Of a DNA stretch of 40,249 nt, positions 1-7,486 are shown piece by piece. The first letter of the stretch is position 1; every line of letters starts with the position of its first letter. Both the position numbers and the translations under genes were made by a program. The DNA is from Chloroflexota bacterium (GTDB lineage: Bacteria > Chloroflexota > Limnocylindria > Limnocylindrales > CSP1-4), in the NCBI GenBank assembly GCA_021786385.1, contig JAJYNJ010000070.1, positions 1 through 40,249 on the forward strand. The letters run 5' to 3'. Under the pieces are notes generated by a model. The model made no database searches. It was not told the DNA's origin and saw only the letters and a program-made list of their open reading frames with translations.

Positions 1-1427
1 ACCACCGCGGCGGTGTGGCGCACCAGGTCGAAGCGGACCACGGTGTGCGCGGCGCGGTCGATCGCGTAGGCGGCCCCGTCCGGCCCGAGGACCAGCCCTG
101 AGAGGTCCGCCGCTGGGTCGAGCTTCTGCATCGTCACCAGCGTGCTGGCGGCAGTCCGTACGGTGCCGTACAGCTGATCCAGCCCGCCCGCGACCTGGTC
201 CTGGTAGTACTGCACAGTCCCGGCGGGCACGCCTGCCTGTTGGGCGGCATCGAGCTGCCGCCACGCGCCCCGGAGGTCGGTGAGCGCCCGCTGCGGGTCG
301 GCCTTGACGAGGTTCCCGCCGCCCCCGAAGACGTGGGCGAGCTGGGCGCGCGCGGCGGCCAGCGCTTCCTCCCCGCTGTTCACGCGCTGGATTTCGGCCG
401 TCTTGCCGTGCAGTCCGCCGCCCAGCGCCCAGGAGGCGACGCCGCCGAGCAGCAGCACGGCCAAGACGCCCAGCGTCGCCCGGGCCAGGCGCCGTTCCTG
501 GTCGCGGCGGACGAACGGCGAGCGGACCTGCTGCACGCCGAAGTGGCGCCGCGGCAGGAACCGGAAGGCGCGATCGACGAGCGCGGCGAGCGCGCTGGCC
601 CCGGCGTCGCCCGCGCGTCCAGCCGTGCCACGCACCGCCGTGACACCCTCGGCCACGCTGTCGGCGAGCGGGATCGGTGACCGCTCTGGCGCTCCGGCGA
701 GCGGCTCCGCGGGCCGCACCGGCACCAGGTGGTGTTCGACGCGCGTGGCCGGCACTTCGGCTGTCTCGATGACGAGCAGCGCGTCCGAACCGTCGGCCCC
801 TTCCGCGACGAGCTGATGATGCAGGTGCTGGGCGGCCGCGGCCGGCGGTAGGGTCGTGATCGTCCGGCGCAGCTCTTCGGTTCCCAGCTGGAGGGCCAGC
901 TCCGCGGAGGCGAGGAGTAGGACGTCGCCGACGAGGCGCTCGCCGCGCCAGACGTCGACGCGCAGGTCGGCCGGGGTGGGCAGGCCCGGCCCCCGATCCT
1001 CCTCCGGCAGCGTCAGGAGGCGGCCCTGGCGTGCCAGAAAGGCGTCCGCGTCGCCCACGGTCGCCACGTAGATCTCCCGTTCGCGCACCACGGCGACCAC
1101 CGCGCCGATCCCGCAGCCGGGTGGCAGGTGCAGATCGCGGCGGTGGACGAGCCGCCGGTTCGCGGTCCGGATCGCCTTCTCCAGGCAGATCGCGATCCCG
1201 GCCGACTCGTCGTAGTAGTACTCGTGCTGGATCGTCTCGAGCAGCAGGTGGGTGGCATCGCGGGCGCGCGGGCCGGCACCGCGCGCGGTCGCGATCGCGT
1301 AGAGGCTCCCCTTGGTGCGCGCGGTCGCCCCGATGGTCGGTTCTTCGACGAGCGTGGCGTCCGGGGAGGACTCCAGCCGTTCGTCGGCCGGCACCAGGCC
1401 GAGGTTCGTGTGCAGCCGGACCGCCAT
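1..1427 (-). CDS. PP2C-fold membrane protein, probably catalytically dead (3' end cut by window edge)
   Basis: The frame is open from an ATG at 1427 to the window edge, giving about 475 visible residues; the C-terminus lies outside. The N-terminal ~230 residues resemble the PP2C Ser/Thr phosphatase fold: the strand carrying VATVGDADAFLARQGRLL (near residue 124) matches the family's VGDSRAYL motif, and DGSDALLVIE matches the terminal DNxTxxVV strand. The usual RxxNEDS and DGMGG metal-binding motifs are replaced by PADERLES and ATARGAG, so metal catalysis looks lost. A linker is followed by one membrane helix (about residues 317-338). The outside part is helical, then ends in a repeat-like strand (GLVLGPDGAAYAIDR) resembling the start of an NHL-type beta-propeller. 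It lies 12 nt after the DUF721 gene and is probably the last gene of the dnaA-dnaN-recF run. The fold assignment is by motif reading only. No good Shine-Dalgarno is visible. Confidence 0.72.
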   Translation of the reverse strand, partial: MAVRLHTNLGLVPADERLESSPDATLVEEPTIGATARTKGSLYAIATARGAGPRARDATHLLLETIQHEYYYDESAGIAICLEKAIRTANRRLVHRRDLHLPPGCGIGAVVAVVREREIYVATVGDADAFLARQGRLLTLPEEDRGPGLPTPADLRVDVWRGERLVGDVLLLASAELALQLGTEELRRTITTLPPAAAAQHLHHQLVAEGADGSDALLVIETAEVPATRVEHHLVPVRPAEPLAGAPERSPIPLADSVAEGVTAVRGTAGRAGDAGASALAALVDRAFRFLPRRHFGVQQVRSPFVRRDQERRLARATLGVLAVLLLGGVASWALGGGLHGKTAEIQRVNSGEEALAAARAQLAHVFGGGGNLVKADPQRALTDLRGAWRQLDAAQQAGVPAGTVQYYQDQVAGGLDQLYGTVRTAASTLVTMQKLDPAADLSGLVLGPDGAAYAIDRAAHTVVRFDLVRHTAAV

Positions 1428-1439
1428 GATGGCCCGAGT

Positions 1440-1790
1440 CTACACGGCGGGGCCGGAGCGCCGATCGCCCCCGGCCGCCCGCACCGCAACGCGCAGCTCG
1501 CGCGCGCGCACCCCGCCCGGCGCGGCAGCGACGGCGGCCAACAGCACCGCGGCGTGCAGCTGGAGCTCGGTGGCGACGGCACTCGAGCCCGCCGTCACCA
1601 GGAGCGCATCGCCACGCAGGCCGATCAGATGCGACGCGCCGGCCGCCCGTGGGACGTGCTCCGCCACGACGCGGTCCCAGACGGCCATTGCGCGCGCGAG
1701 CCGCAACTCCTCCTCGAAACCGAGCGCGGCCGCGGCTTCCGGGAGAAGGTCGCCCAGGCGACGCATCGGGCGCCGGCGGACGCCGCTCAT
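1440..1790 (-). CDS. DUF721/DciA-like protein
   Basis: This 116-residue protein belongs to the DUF721 (DciA-like) family usually found beside recF and gyrase genes in GC-rich bacteria. DciA members help load the replicative helicase DnaB, so the likely role is replication initiation. The sequence shows the family pattern: basic N-terminus, RRLGDLLPEAAAALGFEEELRLARAM, the conserved W of VWDRVVAEHV, and a beta segment ending HLIGLRGDALLVTAGSSAVATEL. The start is placed at ATG 1790 because it overlaps the recF stop as ATGA, which implies translational coupling. An upstream in-frame start at 1826 would reach well into recF and is less likely. The helicase-loader role in this lineage is inferred. 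Confidence 0.82.
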   Translation of the reverse strand: MSGVRRRPMRRLGDLLPEAAAALGFEEELRLARAMAVWDRVVAEHVPRAAGASHLIGLRGDALLVTAGSSAVATELQLHAAVLLAAVAAAPGGVRARELRVAVRAAGGDRRSGPAV

Positions 1791-2917
1791 GTGAGGCGCT
1801 CCAGCTCTCCCCCCGCGACCCGCCATGCCGTGGATTCAGCCACCAGCGCAGGGTCCAGGTCCTCCAACGCGGCGGTCGTCACGAACGCCTGTGGCAGGGC
1901 TCGGATGCGCCGCACGAGGTGCGCGCGACGGTCCAGGTCGAGCTCGCTGAAGACGTCGTCGAGCAGAAGGAGCGGCGCGACGCCATCGTGGCGGGCGAGC
2001 AGATCGAGCTCGGCGAGCTTGAGTGCCAGGATCGCCGTCCGCTGTTGGCCCCGCGACCCGAACGTCGCGAGATCGCGCCCACCCAGCAGGAAGCGCACGT
2101 CGTCGCGGTGAGGTCCGACGAGCGTCTGGCCCTGCCAGAGCTCCTTGTCGGCCGTTTCGGCCAGCCGGCGCCGCAGCGCGTCAGCAGGACGCTCCCCGCC
2201 GCGTGCCGGCGCGTTCGTCTCGTACGTCAGCGCCAGGGGTGCTTCGGCGGGGGCGATCTCCACGTGGGCCGCTCCCAGCGGGGCCGCCAGGTTCTCCAGC
2301 GCCGCCATGCGACGCTCCACGATCGCCGCACCCTCTGCGATGAGCACCTGATCCCAGTACGGTAGCTGGTCGCGCTCGGCCTCCCCTTCGCGGATCAGCC
2401 GCAGGAGGCTGTTGCGCTGTGTCAGTGCACGGGCGTACGTGGCGAGGGCACGCGCGTGGAGCGGCTGGAGCTGGGCCGTGAGCGCGTCGAGCTCGTCGCG
2501 ACGCGCCACCGGCGGGCCACTTACTAGCGACATCGATTCGGGCGCAAAGAGGACCGTGCGCAGCAGCCCCGAGAGCGCCTCCGCACGCCGGCCGACCCCG
2601 TTCACGCGGATCTGCTTGCGGGCCTGAACGCCGCTCCCCGGCGCGGCCACGGCGACCTCGAGGCGCTCTAGGCTCGCGGAGAGGGGCTCGCGGGTGATCG
2701 TCGCGGCCACACGCGCGACCGTGGCACCCCACCGGATCAGCTCCTGGTCGGCGTGCGCCCGGTGTGAGCGGCCCAGCGAGAGGAGCACCACGCCCTCGAG
2801 GAGGTTCGTCTTGCCAGCCGCGTTCTGCCCGACGACCACCTGCGGCCCCGGCCCGAACGCCGCATCGAGCCGCTTGTAACTACGGAACTCCGCCAGCGAC
2901 AGCTCGCGCAGGCGCAT
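1787..2917 (-). CDS. recF: DNA replication and repair protein RecF
   Basis: RecF is an SMC-like ATPase that binds single-strand/double-strand junctions at gaps and stalled forks and promotes RecA loading with RecO and RecR. The 376-residue product is normal length. The Walker A GQNAAGKTN is at residues 30-38, the ABC signature FGSRGQQRTAILALKLAEL begins near 286, and Walker B LLLLDDVFSELD is near 316-327. The N-terminus MRLRELSLAEFRSYKRLD is the usual RecF opening, supporting the ATG at 2917. It follows dnaN by 44 nt and overlaps the downstream DUF721 gene by 4 nt, matching the classical dnaA-dnaN-recF order. Confidence 0.97.
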   Translation of the reverse strand: MRLRELSLAEFRSYKRLDAAFGPGPQVVVGQNAAGKTNLLEGVVLLSLGRSHRAHADQELIRWGATVARVAATITREPLSASLERLEVAVAAPGSGVQARKQIRVNGVGRRAEALSGLLRTVLFAPESMSLVSGPPVARRDELDALTAQLQPLHARALATYARALTQRNSLLRLIREGEAERDQLPYWDQVLIAEGAAIVERRMAALENLAAPLGAAHVEIAPAEAPLALTYETNAPARGGERPADALRRRLAETADKELWQGQTLVGPHRDDVRFLLGGRDLATFGSRGQQRTAILALKLAELDLLARHDGVAPLLLLDDVFSELDLDRRAHLVRRIRALPQAFVTTAALEDLDPALVAESTAWRVAGGELERLT

Positions 2918-2961
2918 CGTGCCGGCCGTCGATGGCGCTGGTGCAGCTGCCGGCGTGGGGG

Positions 2962-4080
2962 CTATGAGGCCGTCCGTACGGGCATGATCACGTGAACGTA
3001 GTCGGGGTCCCCAATCGGCCGGAGCACACCCGGCGCGAGCGACCCATTGAACTCGAGCGCCAGCTGGTCGCCACTCATGTTCTGCAGCACCTCGATCAGG
3101 AACCGGGCGTTGAAGGCGATGCTGGTCCCCTCGCCCTCCACCGCCGCCTCGATCTCACCCTCGTTCTCGCCCACCTCGGCGTTGGCTGATATCGAGATCG
3201 CGCCGGCGCCCTCTGGCGGAACCGTGAGCTTCACCACATTCGCCGACGAACTGGCGATCAATGCTGAGAGCCGAGTGGCCTTGAGTAGTTCCTCGCGTTC
3301 GACCACCGCACGCGTGCTGTGCGTGGCGGGCAGCACCTGCTGGTAGTTCGGGAACTGCCCGTCCACCAGGCGGGTGATCAGGTCGATGCTGTCGACGTGG
3401 AAGAGCACTTGGTTGCGGGCTGGCGCTAGCACGAGATCGACAGGGTCATCGGTGTCTGACAAGATCCGTGCGAGCTCGGTGTACGAACGCGCCGGCACCA
3501 CCACTGACTTCTCCTCCACTGGATCGAGCACATCGAGTGTCTTCACCGCGATGCGGTAGTTGTCAGCGGCCGCGAGGGTAAGGCGGTCGCCGACAAAACG
3601 GGTCAGGACGCCTGTGAGGATCGGACGCGCCTCATCGGTGGCGGCCGCGAACGTGACCTCAGCCAGGGCGCCCCGCAGCGCCTTCTGGGGCACGCGGGTG
3701 GTTGGCCGTTCCCCGGCTGTGGGGATCGCCGGGAACTCGTCGGCGTCGATCCCCTTGATGTGCGCCCGAAAACGGCCACTCCGGATGCGCAGGCTGGTCG
3801 GGGTGTCGCTCTCGAGGTCCACCCGTTCGCCTGCTGAGAGCGAATTGACGATATCGGCGAAGAGTCGCGCAGGTACGGTGAGGGCGCCGTCGGTCTCGAT
3901 CTTGCCGGGGAGCCAGCACGTGATGCCGATCTCGAGGTTGGTGGTGGTGAGCTTGAGCCCGGCGTCCTCCGTCCGCAGCAGCACGTTCGACAGGACCGGG
4001 AGCGTTGCCCGACTCGAGACGGCGCGGCCCACGACCTGCAGTCCGCGTGCCAGGTTCTCCTGCATGAGCGACAGCTTCAC
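2962..4080 (-). CDS. dnaN: DNA polymerase III beta subunit (sliding clamp)
   Basis: DnaN is the ring-shaped processivity clamp of the replicase. The product is 372 residues with the three-fold repeated clamp architecture; clear landmarks are LPVLSNVLLRTED, RFRAHIKGIDADEFPAIP, VDGQFPNYQQVLP and the C-terminal VHVIMPVRTAS, which matches the conserved clamp terminus (usually xxPMR). The start is set at GTG 4080: it gives the usual beginning (VKLSLMQENLARGLQ) and has a strong Shine-Dalgarno (GAGGGAGAAGGA) just upstream. An in-frame ATG at 4122 would add 14 non-conserved residues. It is separated from dnaA by 434 nt holding the candidate origin. Confidence 0.97.
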   Translation of the reverse strand: MKLSLMQENLARGLQVVGRAVSSRATLPVLSNVLLRTEDAGLKLTTTNLEIGITCWLPGKIETDGALTVPARLFADIVNSLSAGERVDLESDTPTSLRIRSGRFRAHIKGIDADEFPAIPTAGERPTTRVPQKALRGALAEVTFAAATDEARPILTGVLTRFVGDRLTLAAADNYRIAVKTLDVLDPVEEKSVVVPARSYTELARILSDTDDPVDLVLAPARNQVLFHVDSIDLITRLVDGQFPNYQQVLPATHSTRAVVEREELLKATRLSALIASSSANVVKLTVPPEGAGAISISANAEVGENEGEIEAAVEGEGTSIAFNARFLIEVLQNMSGDQLALEFNGSLAPGVLRPIGDPDYVHVIMPVRTAS

Positions 4081-4514
4081 GGATCCTTCTCCCTCAGCGC
4101 CCGAGGTGCCCGCCATCTCCACGTGGCTGGCGGCGGACGCCCCGAGATTTATATCTTCTCATTCCCTCATCATCGTCATCAGGGTGTGGATGGTGGGGAT
4201 GCTGGTGCCTGGCGGAGCACGGCGGCTGGGTGGAGAAGCCGGTCTTCATTGTGGTCCGCGGGTAGGTTCTGGTGGAGGGGCATCTGGAGACCTTGTGGAC
4301 GGCGGAACCACCCGAGCATGGGTCCTACACCAACGCTTCCGATTTGTCCACAACCAGGGCTCTAGGCGCGCCCCACCGGCGTCCTGGCTGGCCACGCTTT
4401 GTCCACAATCGCGGCGCGTTTTCCACTGATTCTAGCGACTTGTCCACAGCGTCTCTCGTGCTTGGCACCCGCCGCGGCGTACGCCCAGCGACCTCGTGGG
4501 GGCCCTGCAGCCGT
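4081..4514. other. oriC: dnaA-dnaN intergenic region, candidate oriC
   Basis: This 434-nt gene-free stretch between dnaA and dnaN (both minus strand) is the standard place for a bacterial chromosomal origin. It contains three identical TTGTCCACA boxes on the plus strand at 4344, 4399 and 4440, each one mismatch from the consensus TTATCCACA. A weaker TTTTCCACT sits at 4419. Weaker reverse-strand boxes are at 4185-4193 (CCATCCACA) and 4294-4302 (CCGTCCACA). Near the dnaN side is the most AT-rich patch of the region (gatttatatcttctcatt, about 4146-4163), a candidate unwinding element. The TTTATA at 4148-4153 would also read as a minus-strand TATAAA -10 box for dnaN. The origin role is inferred from position and boxes. 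Confidence 0.8.
4344..4448 (+). promoter_or_regulatory. DnaA-box cluster
   Basis: Exact TTGTCCACA copies lie at 4344-4352, 4399-4407 and 4440-4448, with a degenerate TTTTCCACT at 4419-4427. The last three boxes start 20 and 21 bases apart, about two helical turns, so they would face the same side of the DNA. All have the same orientation. They are expected to bind DnaA for origin unwinding and possibly for dnaN regulation. Confidence 0.8.
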
Positions 4515-5864
4515 TCAGTCGCCCGCGTAGATCAGCTCGCGCAAGGCCGCGATCTCGCGCCGCAGGTCGTCGTTCTCTTGGCTCTCCCGGTTGATCTTGT
4601 CGCAGGCATGAAGCACCGTCGAATGATCCCGACCGCCTAGCTCCGCCCCGATCCGCAGGAGCGAGACATCCGTTTCCTCGCGCATCAGGTACATGGCGAT
4701 CTGGCGAGGCACCACGATCGCCTTGTCACGCTTCTGCCCGCGGAGTACCTCCAAGTCCACGCCGTAGTACTCGGAGACGGCCCGCGCCACGCGCTCCGGG
4801 GTGACGGTGCGCCGCTTAGGGTTGTACAGCACGTTCGAGAGGACAGCCTGCGCTAGGTCGATCGTGACCGGCACCGCGTTCATGCTCGCGTAGGCCAGGA
4901 TCCGGTTGAGGGCCCCCTCGAGCTCGCGGATGTTGCTGACGATCTTGCGCGCGATGAATTCGATGACGTCCGACCCGATCGCCGCGGATTGTTCCTCGGC
5001 CTTGGCCCGCAGGATGGCGATGCGCGTCTCGAGATCTGGGGCGGTCAGGTCTGCGATCAGGCCCCACTCGAAGCGGCTGCGCAGCCGCTCTTCGAGTGTC
5101 ATGATCTGCTTGGGCGGCCGATCGCTGGAGAGGACGATCTGCTTGCCGTCCTCATGGATGGCGTTGAACGTGTGGAAGAACTCCTCCTGGGTGCGCTCCT
5201 TGTCGGCGATGAACTGGATGTCGTCGATCAAGAGCACGTCGATTTTTCGGTAGCGCGCGCGGAACTCGTCGATGCGACCCTGCTGGATGCTGGTGATGAA
5301 TTCGTTGGTGAACTTCTCGCTGGTGGCATAGACGACCTTCTTGCGCGGGAACCGGGCGATCACCTGGTTGCCGATCGCGTGCATGAGGTGCGTCTTGCCC
5401 AGCCCCACGCCGCCGTACAGGAAGAGCGGGTTATAGGCGTGGCCAGGCCGTTCGGCCACGGAGAGGCTGGCCGCGTGGGCGAGTCGGTTTGCGGAGCCCA
5501 CGATGAAGTTGCCGAACGTGTAGCGCGGGTTCAGGTTGCTCGGCCCGCCCTCACCGCCCACGCGCGTCGGCTCCACCCGCACCGGTTGGGCGCCGACCGC
5601 CTCGGCCGCCGCCGCGGGCTGGGCCGCGACCTCGAAATCGACCTGCACGTTGTACCCAACGATCCGCGCCAGGGTCTGGCTGATCAGCGAGCGATAGCGG
5701 GACTCGAGCCAGTCCTTGGCGAAGGCGTTGGGCACCGCGACGCGGAAGCGCCCTTCGTCGACCGCGACGAGGGCGGTGTCGCGAAGCCAGGTCTCGTAGT
5801 TGGCCGGTGAGAGCGAAACCTGGAGCTCCCCGAGGGCGGCGCGCCACACCTGCTTCGCGTCCAT
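4515..5864 (-). CDS. dnaA: Chromosomal replication initiator protein DnaA
   Basis: DnaA is the AAA+ initiator that binds DnaA boxes, melts the origin and recruits helicase. The product has 449 residues, normal for the family. Domain I (residues 1-~75, VWRAALGELQVSLSPANYETWLR) is followed by a short Ala/Pro-rich domain II, then the AAA+ domain with Walker A GGVGLGKT at 151-158 and Walker B VLLIDDIQF at about 210-218. The C-terminal DNA-binding domain carries the signature GGRDHSTVLHACDKI starting near residue 410. The ATG at 5864 gives the expected N-terminus. A plausible promoter lies about 175 nt upstream; the gene is separated from csaA by 256 nt. Confidence 0.98.
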   Translation of the reverse strand: MDAKQVWRAALGELQVSLSPANYETWLRDTALVAVDEGRFRVAVPNAFAKDWLESRYRSLISQTLARIVGYNVQVDFEVAAQPAAAAEAVGAQPVRVEPTRVGGEGGPSNLNPRYTFGNFIVGSANRLAHAASLSVAERPGHAYNPLFLYGGVGLGKTHLMHAIGNQVIARFPRKKVVYATSEKFTNEFITSIQQGRIDEFRARYRKIDVLLIDDIQFIADKERTQEEFFHTFNAIHEDGKQIVLSSDRPPKQIMTLEERLRSRFEWGLIADLTAPDLETRIAILRAKAEEQSAAIGSDVIEFIARKIVSNIRELEGALNRILAYASMNAVPVTIDLAQAVLSNVLYNPKRRTVTPERVARAVSEYYGVDLEVLRGQKRDKAIVVPRQIAMYLMREETDVSLLRIGAELGGRDHSTVLHACDKINRESQENDDLRREIAALRELIYAGD

Positions 5865-6036
5865 TCCGTTCGCTCGACCCCATCAAAGCGATTCGCCGTC
5901 GCTGCCGCGACCGCCGCTGGATCGGCGACCGTAGCCCGGATCAGCCGTAGCAGAAGCCGCGTGCGTGTCCCGCTGGTGGGCGCCGGCGGGCCTCTCAGGG
6001 ACCTCCTGTCGCGCCCCGGGCGTCGGGAGCCCGGAA

Positions 6037-6066
6037 AGCCTAGCACCGGCCGGCGGGGCTCCGCAA
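6037..6066 (-). promoter_or_regulatory. Candidate promoter of dnaA
   Basis: On the minus strand a TTGCGG (-35, 6061-6066) and a TAGGCT (-10, 6037-6042) are separated by 18 bases. The -10 follows the TAnnnT pattern common in GC-rich genomes. Transcription would start near 6030, leaving a leader of about 165 nt before dnaA. Both hexamers depart from consensus, so this is a moderate call. Confidence 0.4.
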
Positions 6067-6076
6067 CGCGAAACCG

Positions 6077-6097
6077 CGATACTGGATGGGAGTATCG
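6077..6097. repeat. Inverted repeat upstream of the dnaA promoter
   Basis: CGATACT and AGTATCG form perfect 7-base arms around a 7-base centre (GGATGGG). The dyad sits 10 bases upstream of the proposed dnaA -35 box and 23 bases beyond the csaA stop. It could be an operator for dnaA or a weak hairpin at the end of csaA; there is no T-run. Confidence 0.4.
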
Positions 6098-6120
6098 AAA
6101 GGACCAGCCGGGCGGCGGCT

Positions 6121-6492
6121 TCAGCCGATCGGGTCGCCCGGAGCGGCGCCCTCGTCGACCGAGAGGAGCGGGATCCGGCCGTCGGCGGCGAGGGCGCCGA
6201 GCACCAGGACCTCGCTGACGAAACCGGCGATGCGACGGGGCGGGAAGTTCACCACCGCGACGACGAGCCTCCCCACGAGGACGGTTGGATCGGGGTATGT
6301 GGCGGGCAACTGGGCGGAGGAGGAGCGGACCCCTCCCGGCCCAAAGTCGATGCGGAGCCGATAGGCAGGGCGGCGCGCCTCCGGGAACGCTTCAGCGGAG
6401 AGGACGCGCCCCACGCGGAGGTCGAGCCGCCCGAAGTCACTGATCGTCGCGCTCCCCGGCGGCAGGAACGGGCGGGCTAGCGTTTCTCCCAT
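6121..6492 (-). CDS. csaA: CsaA-family tRNA-binding-domain protein
   Basis: This 123-residue protein is the stand-alone EMAP/tRNA-binding OB-fold domain called CsaA, described as a homodimeric chaperone-like factor that binds tRNA and unfolded secretory proteins. The sequence matches the family closely: DLRVGRVLSAEAFPEARRPAYRLRIDFGPGG, SSAQLPATY, and VVAVVNFPPRRIAGF-SEVLVLGA. The start is ATG 6492, preceded by a textbook Shine-Dalgarno (TAGGAGGCCAG). The frame remains open far upstream into the divergent rpmH region, but those residues are low-complexity and are not part of the gene. It is the first minus-strand gene beside the divergent rpmH promoter, 256 nt ahead of dnaA. Confidence 0.93.
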   Translation of the reverse strand: MGETLARPFLPPGSATISDFGRLDLRVGRVLSAEAFPEARRPAYRLRIDFGPGGVRSSSAQLPATYPDPTVLVGRLVVAVVNFPPRRIAGFVSEVLVLGALAADGRIPLLSVDEGAAPGDPIG

Positions 6493-6586
6493 CTGGCCTC
6501 CTAGCAATCGGGTGCGGCACCCGCGCGCCGCGCCGCGCCGCGCCGGGCGCCGTGGACGGAGCGGAGCAGCGGAGCGCTGCAGCAGT

Positions 6587-6616
6587 TTGACACTCGTTCC
6601 GGGGGCTCCATATAAT
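6587..6616 (+). promoter_or_regulatory. Consensus promoter of the rpmH-rnpA-yidD-yidC-jag operon
   Basis: A perfect TTGACA (6587-6592) and a perfect TATAAT (6611-6616) are separated by 18 bases. Transcription would begin near 6623, giving a leader of about 128 nt before rpmH. The -10 box lies in the centre of an inverted repeat: CCGGGGG at 6599-6605 and CCCCCGG at 6617-6623. Such a strong promoter fits a ribosomal protein gene. Confidence 0.88.
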
Positions 6617-6750
6617 CCCCCGGCACGAGACGCGTCGCAGCGCCGTGGGCGCCGGCGCGTCGTATCGTATCCACCCGAGGGCAGGTGGGCCTCGATCCGG
6701 CCCTGCTGCCGCCATTCGAAAGCCGTCCTGCCAAGGAGCCGTGGCGCCCG

Positions 6751-6885
6751 ATGAAGCAGACCTATCAGCCCAAGAAGCGACACCGCGCCAAGGAGCACGG
6801 CTTCCGCGCCAGGATGAAGGCGCGTGGCGGGCGGCGGGTGCTCGCCGCTCGTCGCGCAAGGGGTCGGCAGCGCCTCACCGTCTGA
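6751..6885 (+). CDS. rpmH: 50S ribosomal protein L34
   Basis: L34 is a small very basic protein of the large ribosomal subunit. The product is 44 residues, [18 protein letters not shown] then [21 protein letters not shown], the nearly invariant L34 sequence. The start is ATG 6751 with an AAGGAG about 12 bases upstream; a longer in-frame start at 6685 would add residues not found in the family. It opens the conserved rpmH-rnpA-yidD-yidC-jag cluster and follows the consensus promoter. Confidence 0.97.
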   Translation: MKQTYQPKKRHRAKEHGFRARMKARGGRRVLAARRARGRQRLTV

Positions 6886-6899
6886 ACGCCAGGATCGCG

Positions 6900-7256
6900 A
6901 TGGCGATCCCGCTGGAGATGCTGCGCCGGCCGGCCGACTTTGCGGCACTCCAGCAGCACGGGACCAGCCGGGCCCACCCGCTCGTCGTCGTGCGGACGGT
7001 GCGGAACGGCCTGGAGCGGACCCGCTTTGCCTTCTCGACCAGTCGGCGCCTTGGAGGGGCCGTGATCCGGAACCGCGTCCGCAGACGTCTCCGCGAGATC
7101 GTCCGGTCGTTGGCTGGCCGCGTGGAGCCCGGCTGGGACGTGCTGATCGTTGCCCGTCCTGGCTGCGCCGCCGCCAGCTATGCGGAGCTGCGGGACGTCG
7201 TGGCGCGGCTCTTCGGGCGGGCCGGTATCCTGCGGCCGCAGAGGGACAGTGCATGA
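6900..7256 (+). CDS. rnpA: Ribonuclease P protein component
   Basis: RnpA is the protein cofactor of the RNase P ribozyme that trims tRNA 5' leaders (and would process the tmRNA encoded in this window). The 118-residue product contains the family's RNR-type motif [13 protein letters not shown] and the preceding [16 protein letters not shown]. The start is taken as ATG 6900, with AGGA five bases upstream; an alternative ATG at 6918 (MLRRPADF) would give the more usual short N-terminus. It follows rpmH by 14 nt and its stop overlaps the yidD start as ATGA. Confidence 0.95.
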   Translation: MAIPLEMLRRPADFAALQQHGTSRAHPLVVVRTVRNGLERTRFAFSTSRRLGGAVIRNRVRRRLREIVRSLAGRVEPGWDVLIVARPGCAAASYAELRDVVARLFGRAGILRPQRDSA

Positions 7257-7459
7257 AGACCCTGGGGATCGGCGCGATCCGCTTGTACCGGATCCTGTTC
7301 GCGTGGCTGCCCTCGTCGTGCCGCTTCGAACCCACCTGCTCGCGCTACACGGAGCAGGCCATCGTGAAGTACGGGCTCCTGCGCGGCAGCTGGATGGGGG
7401 CGCGCCGGATCGCGCGTTGTCACCCCTGGAACCCGGGCGGCTATGACCCCGTGCCGTAG
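7253..7459 (+). CDS. yidD: Membrane protein insertion efficiency factor YidD
   Basis: YidD is a small amphipathic inner-membrane-associated protein that assists YidC insertion. The 68-residue product carries the diagnostic [15 protein letters not shown] and the C-terminal [14 protein letters not shown]. The ATG at 7253 overlaps the rnpA stop (ATGA), indicating translational coupling. yidC starts 27 nt downstream. Confidence 0.96.
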   Translation: MKTLGIGAIRLYRILFAWLPSSCRFEPTCSRYTEQAIVKYGLLRGSWMGARRIARCHPWNPGGYDPVP

Positions 7460-7486
7460 GCCCGCGGGAAGGGAGCGCGCGACGAG

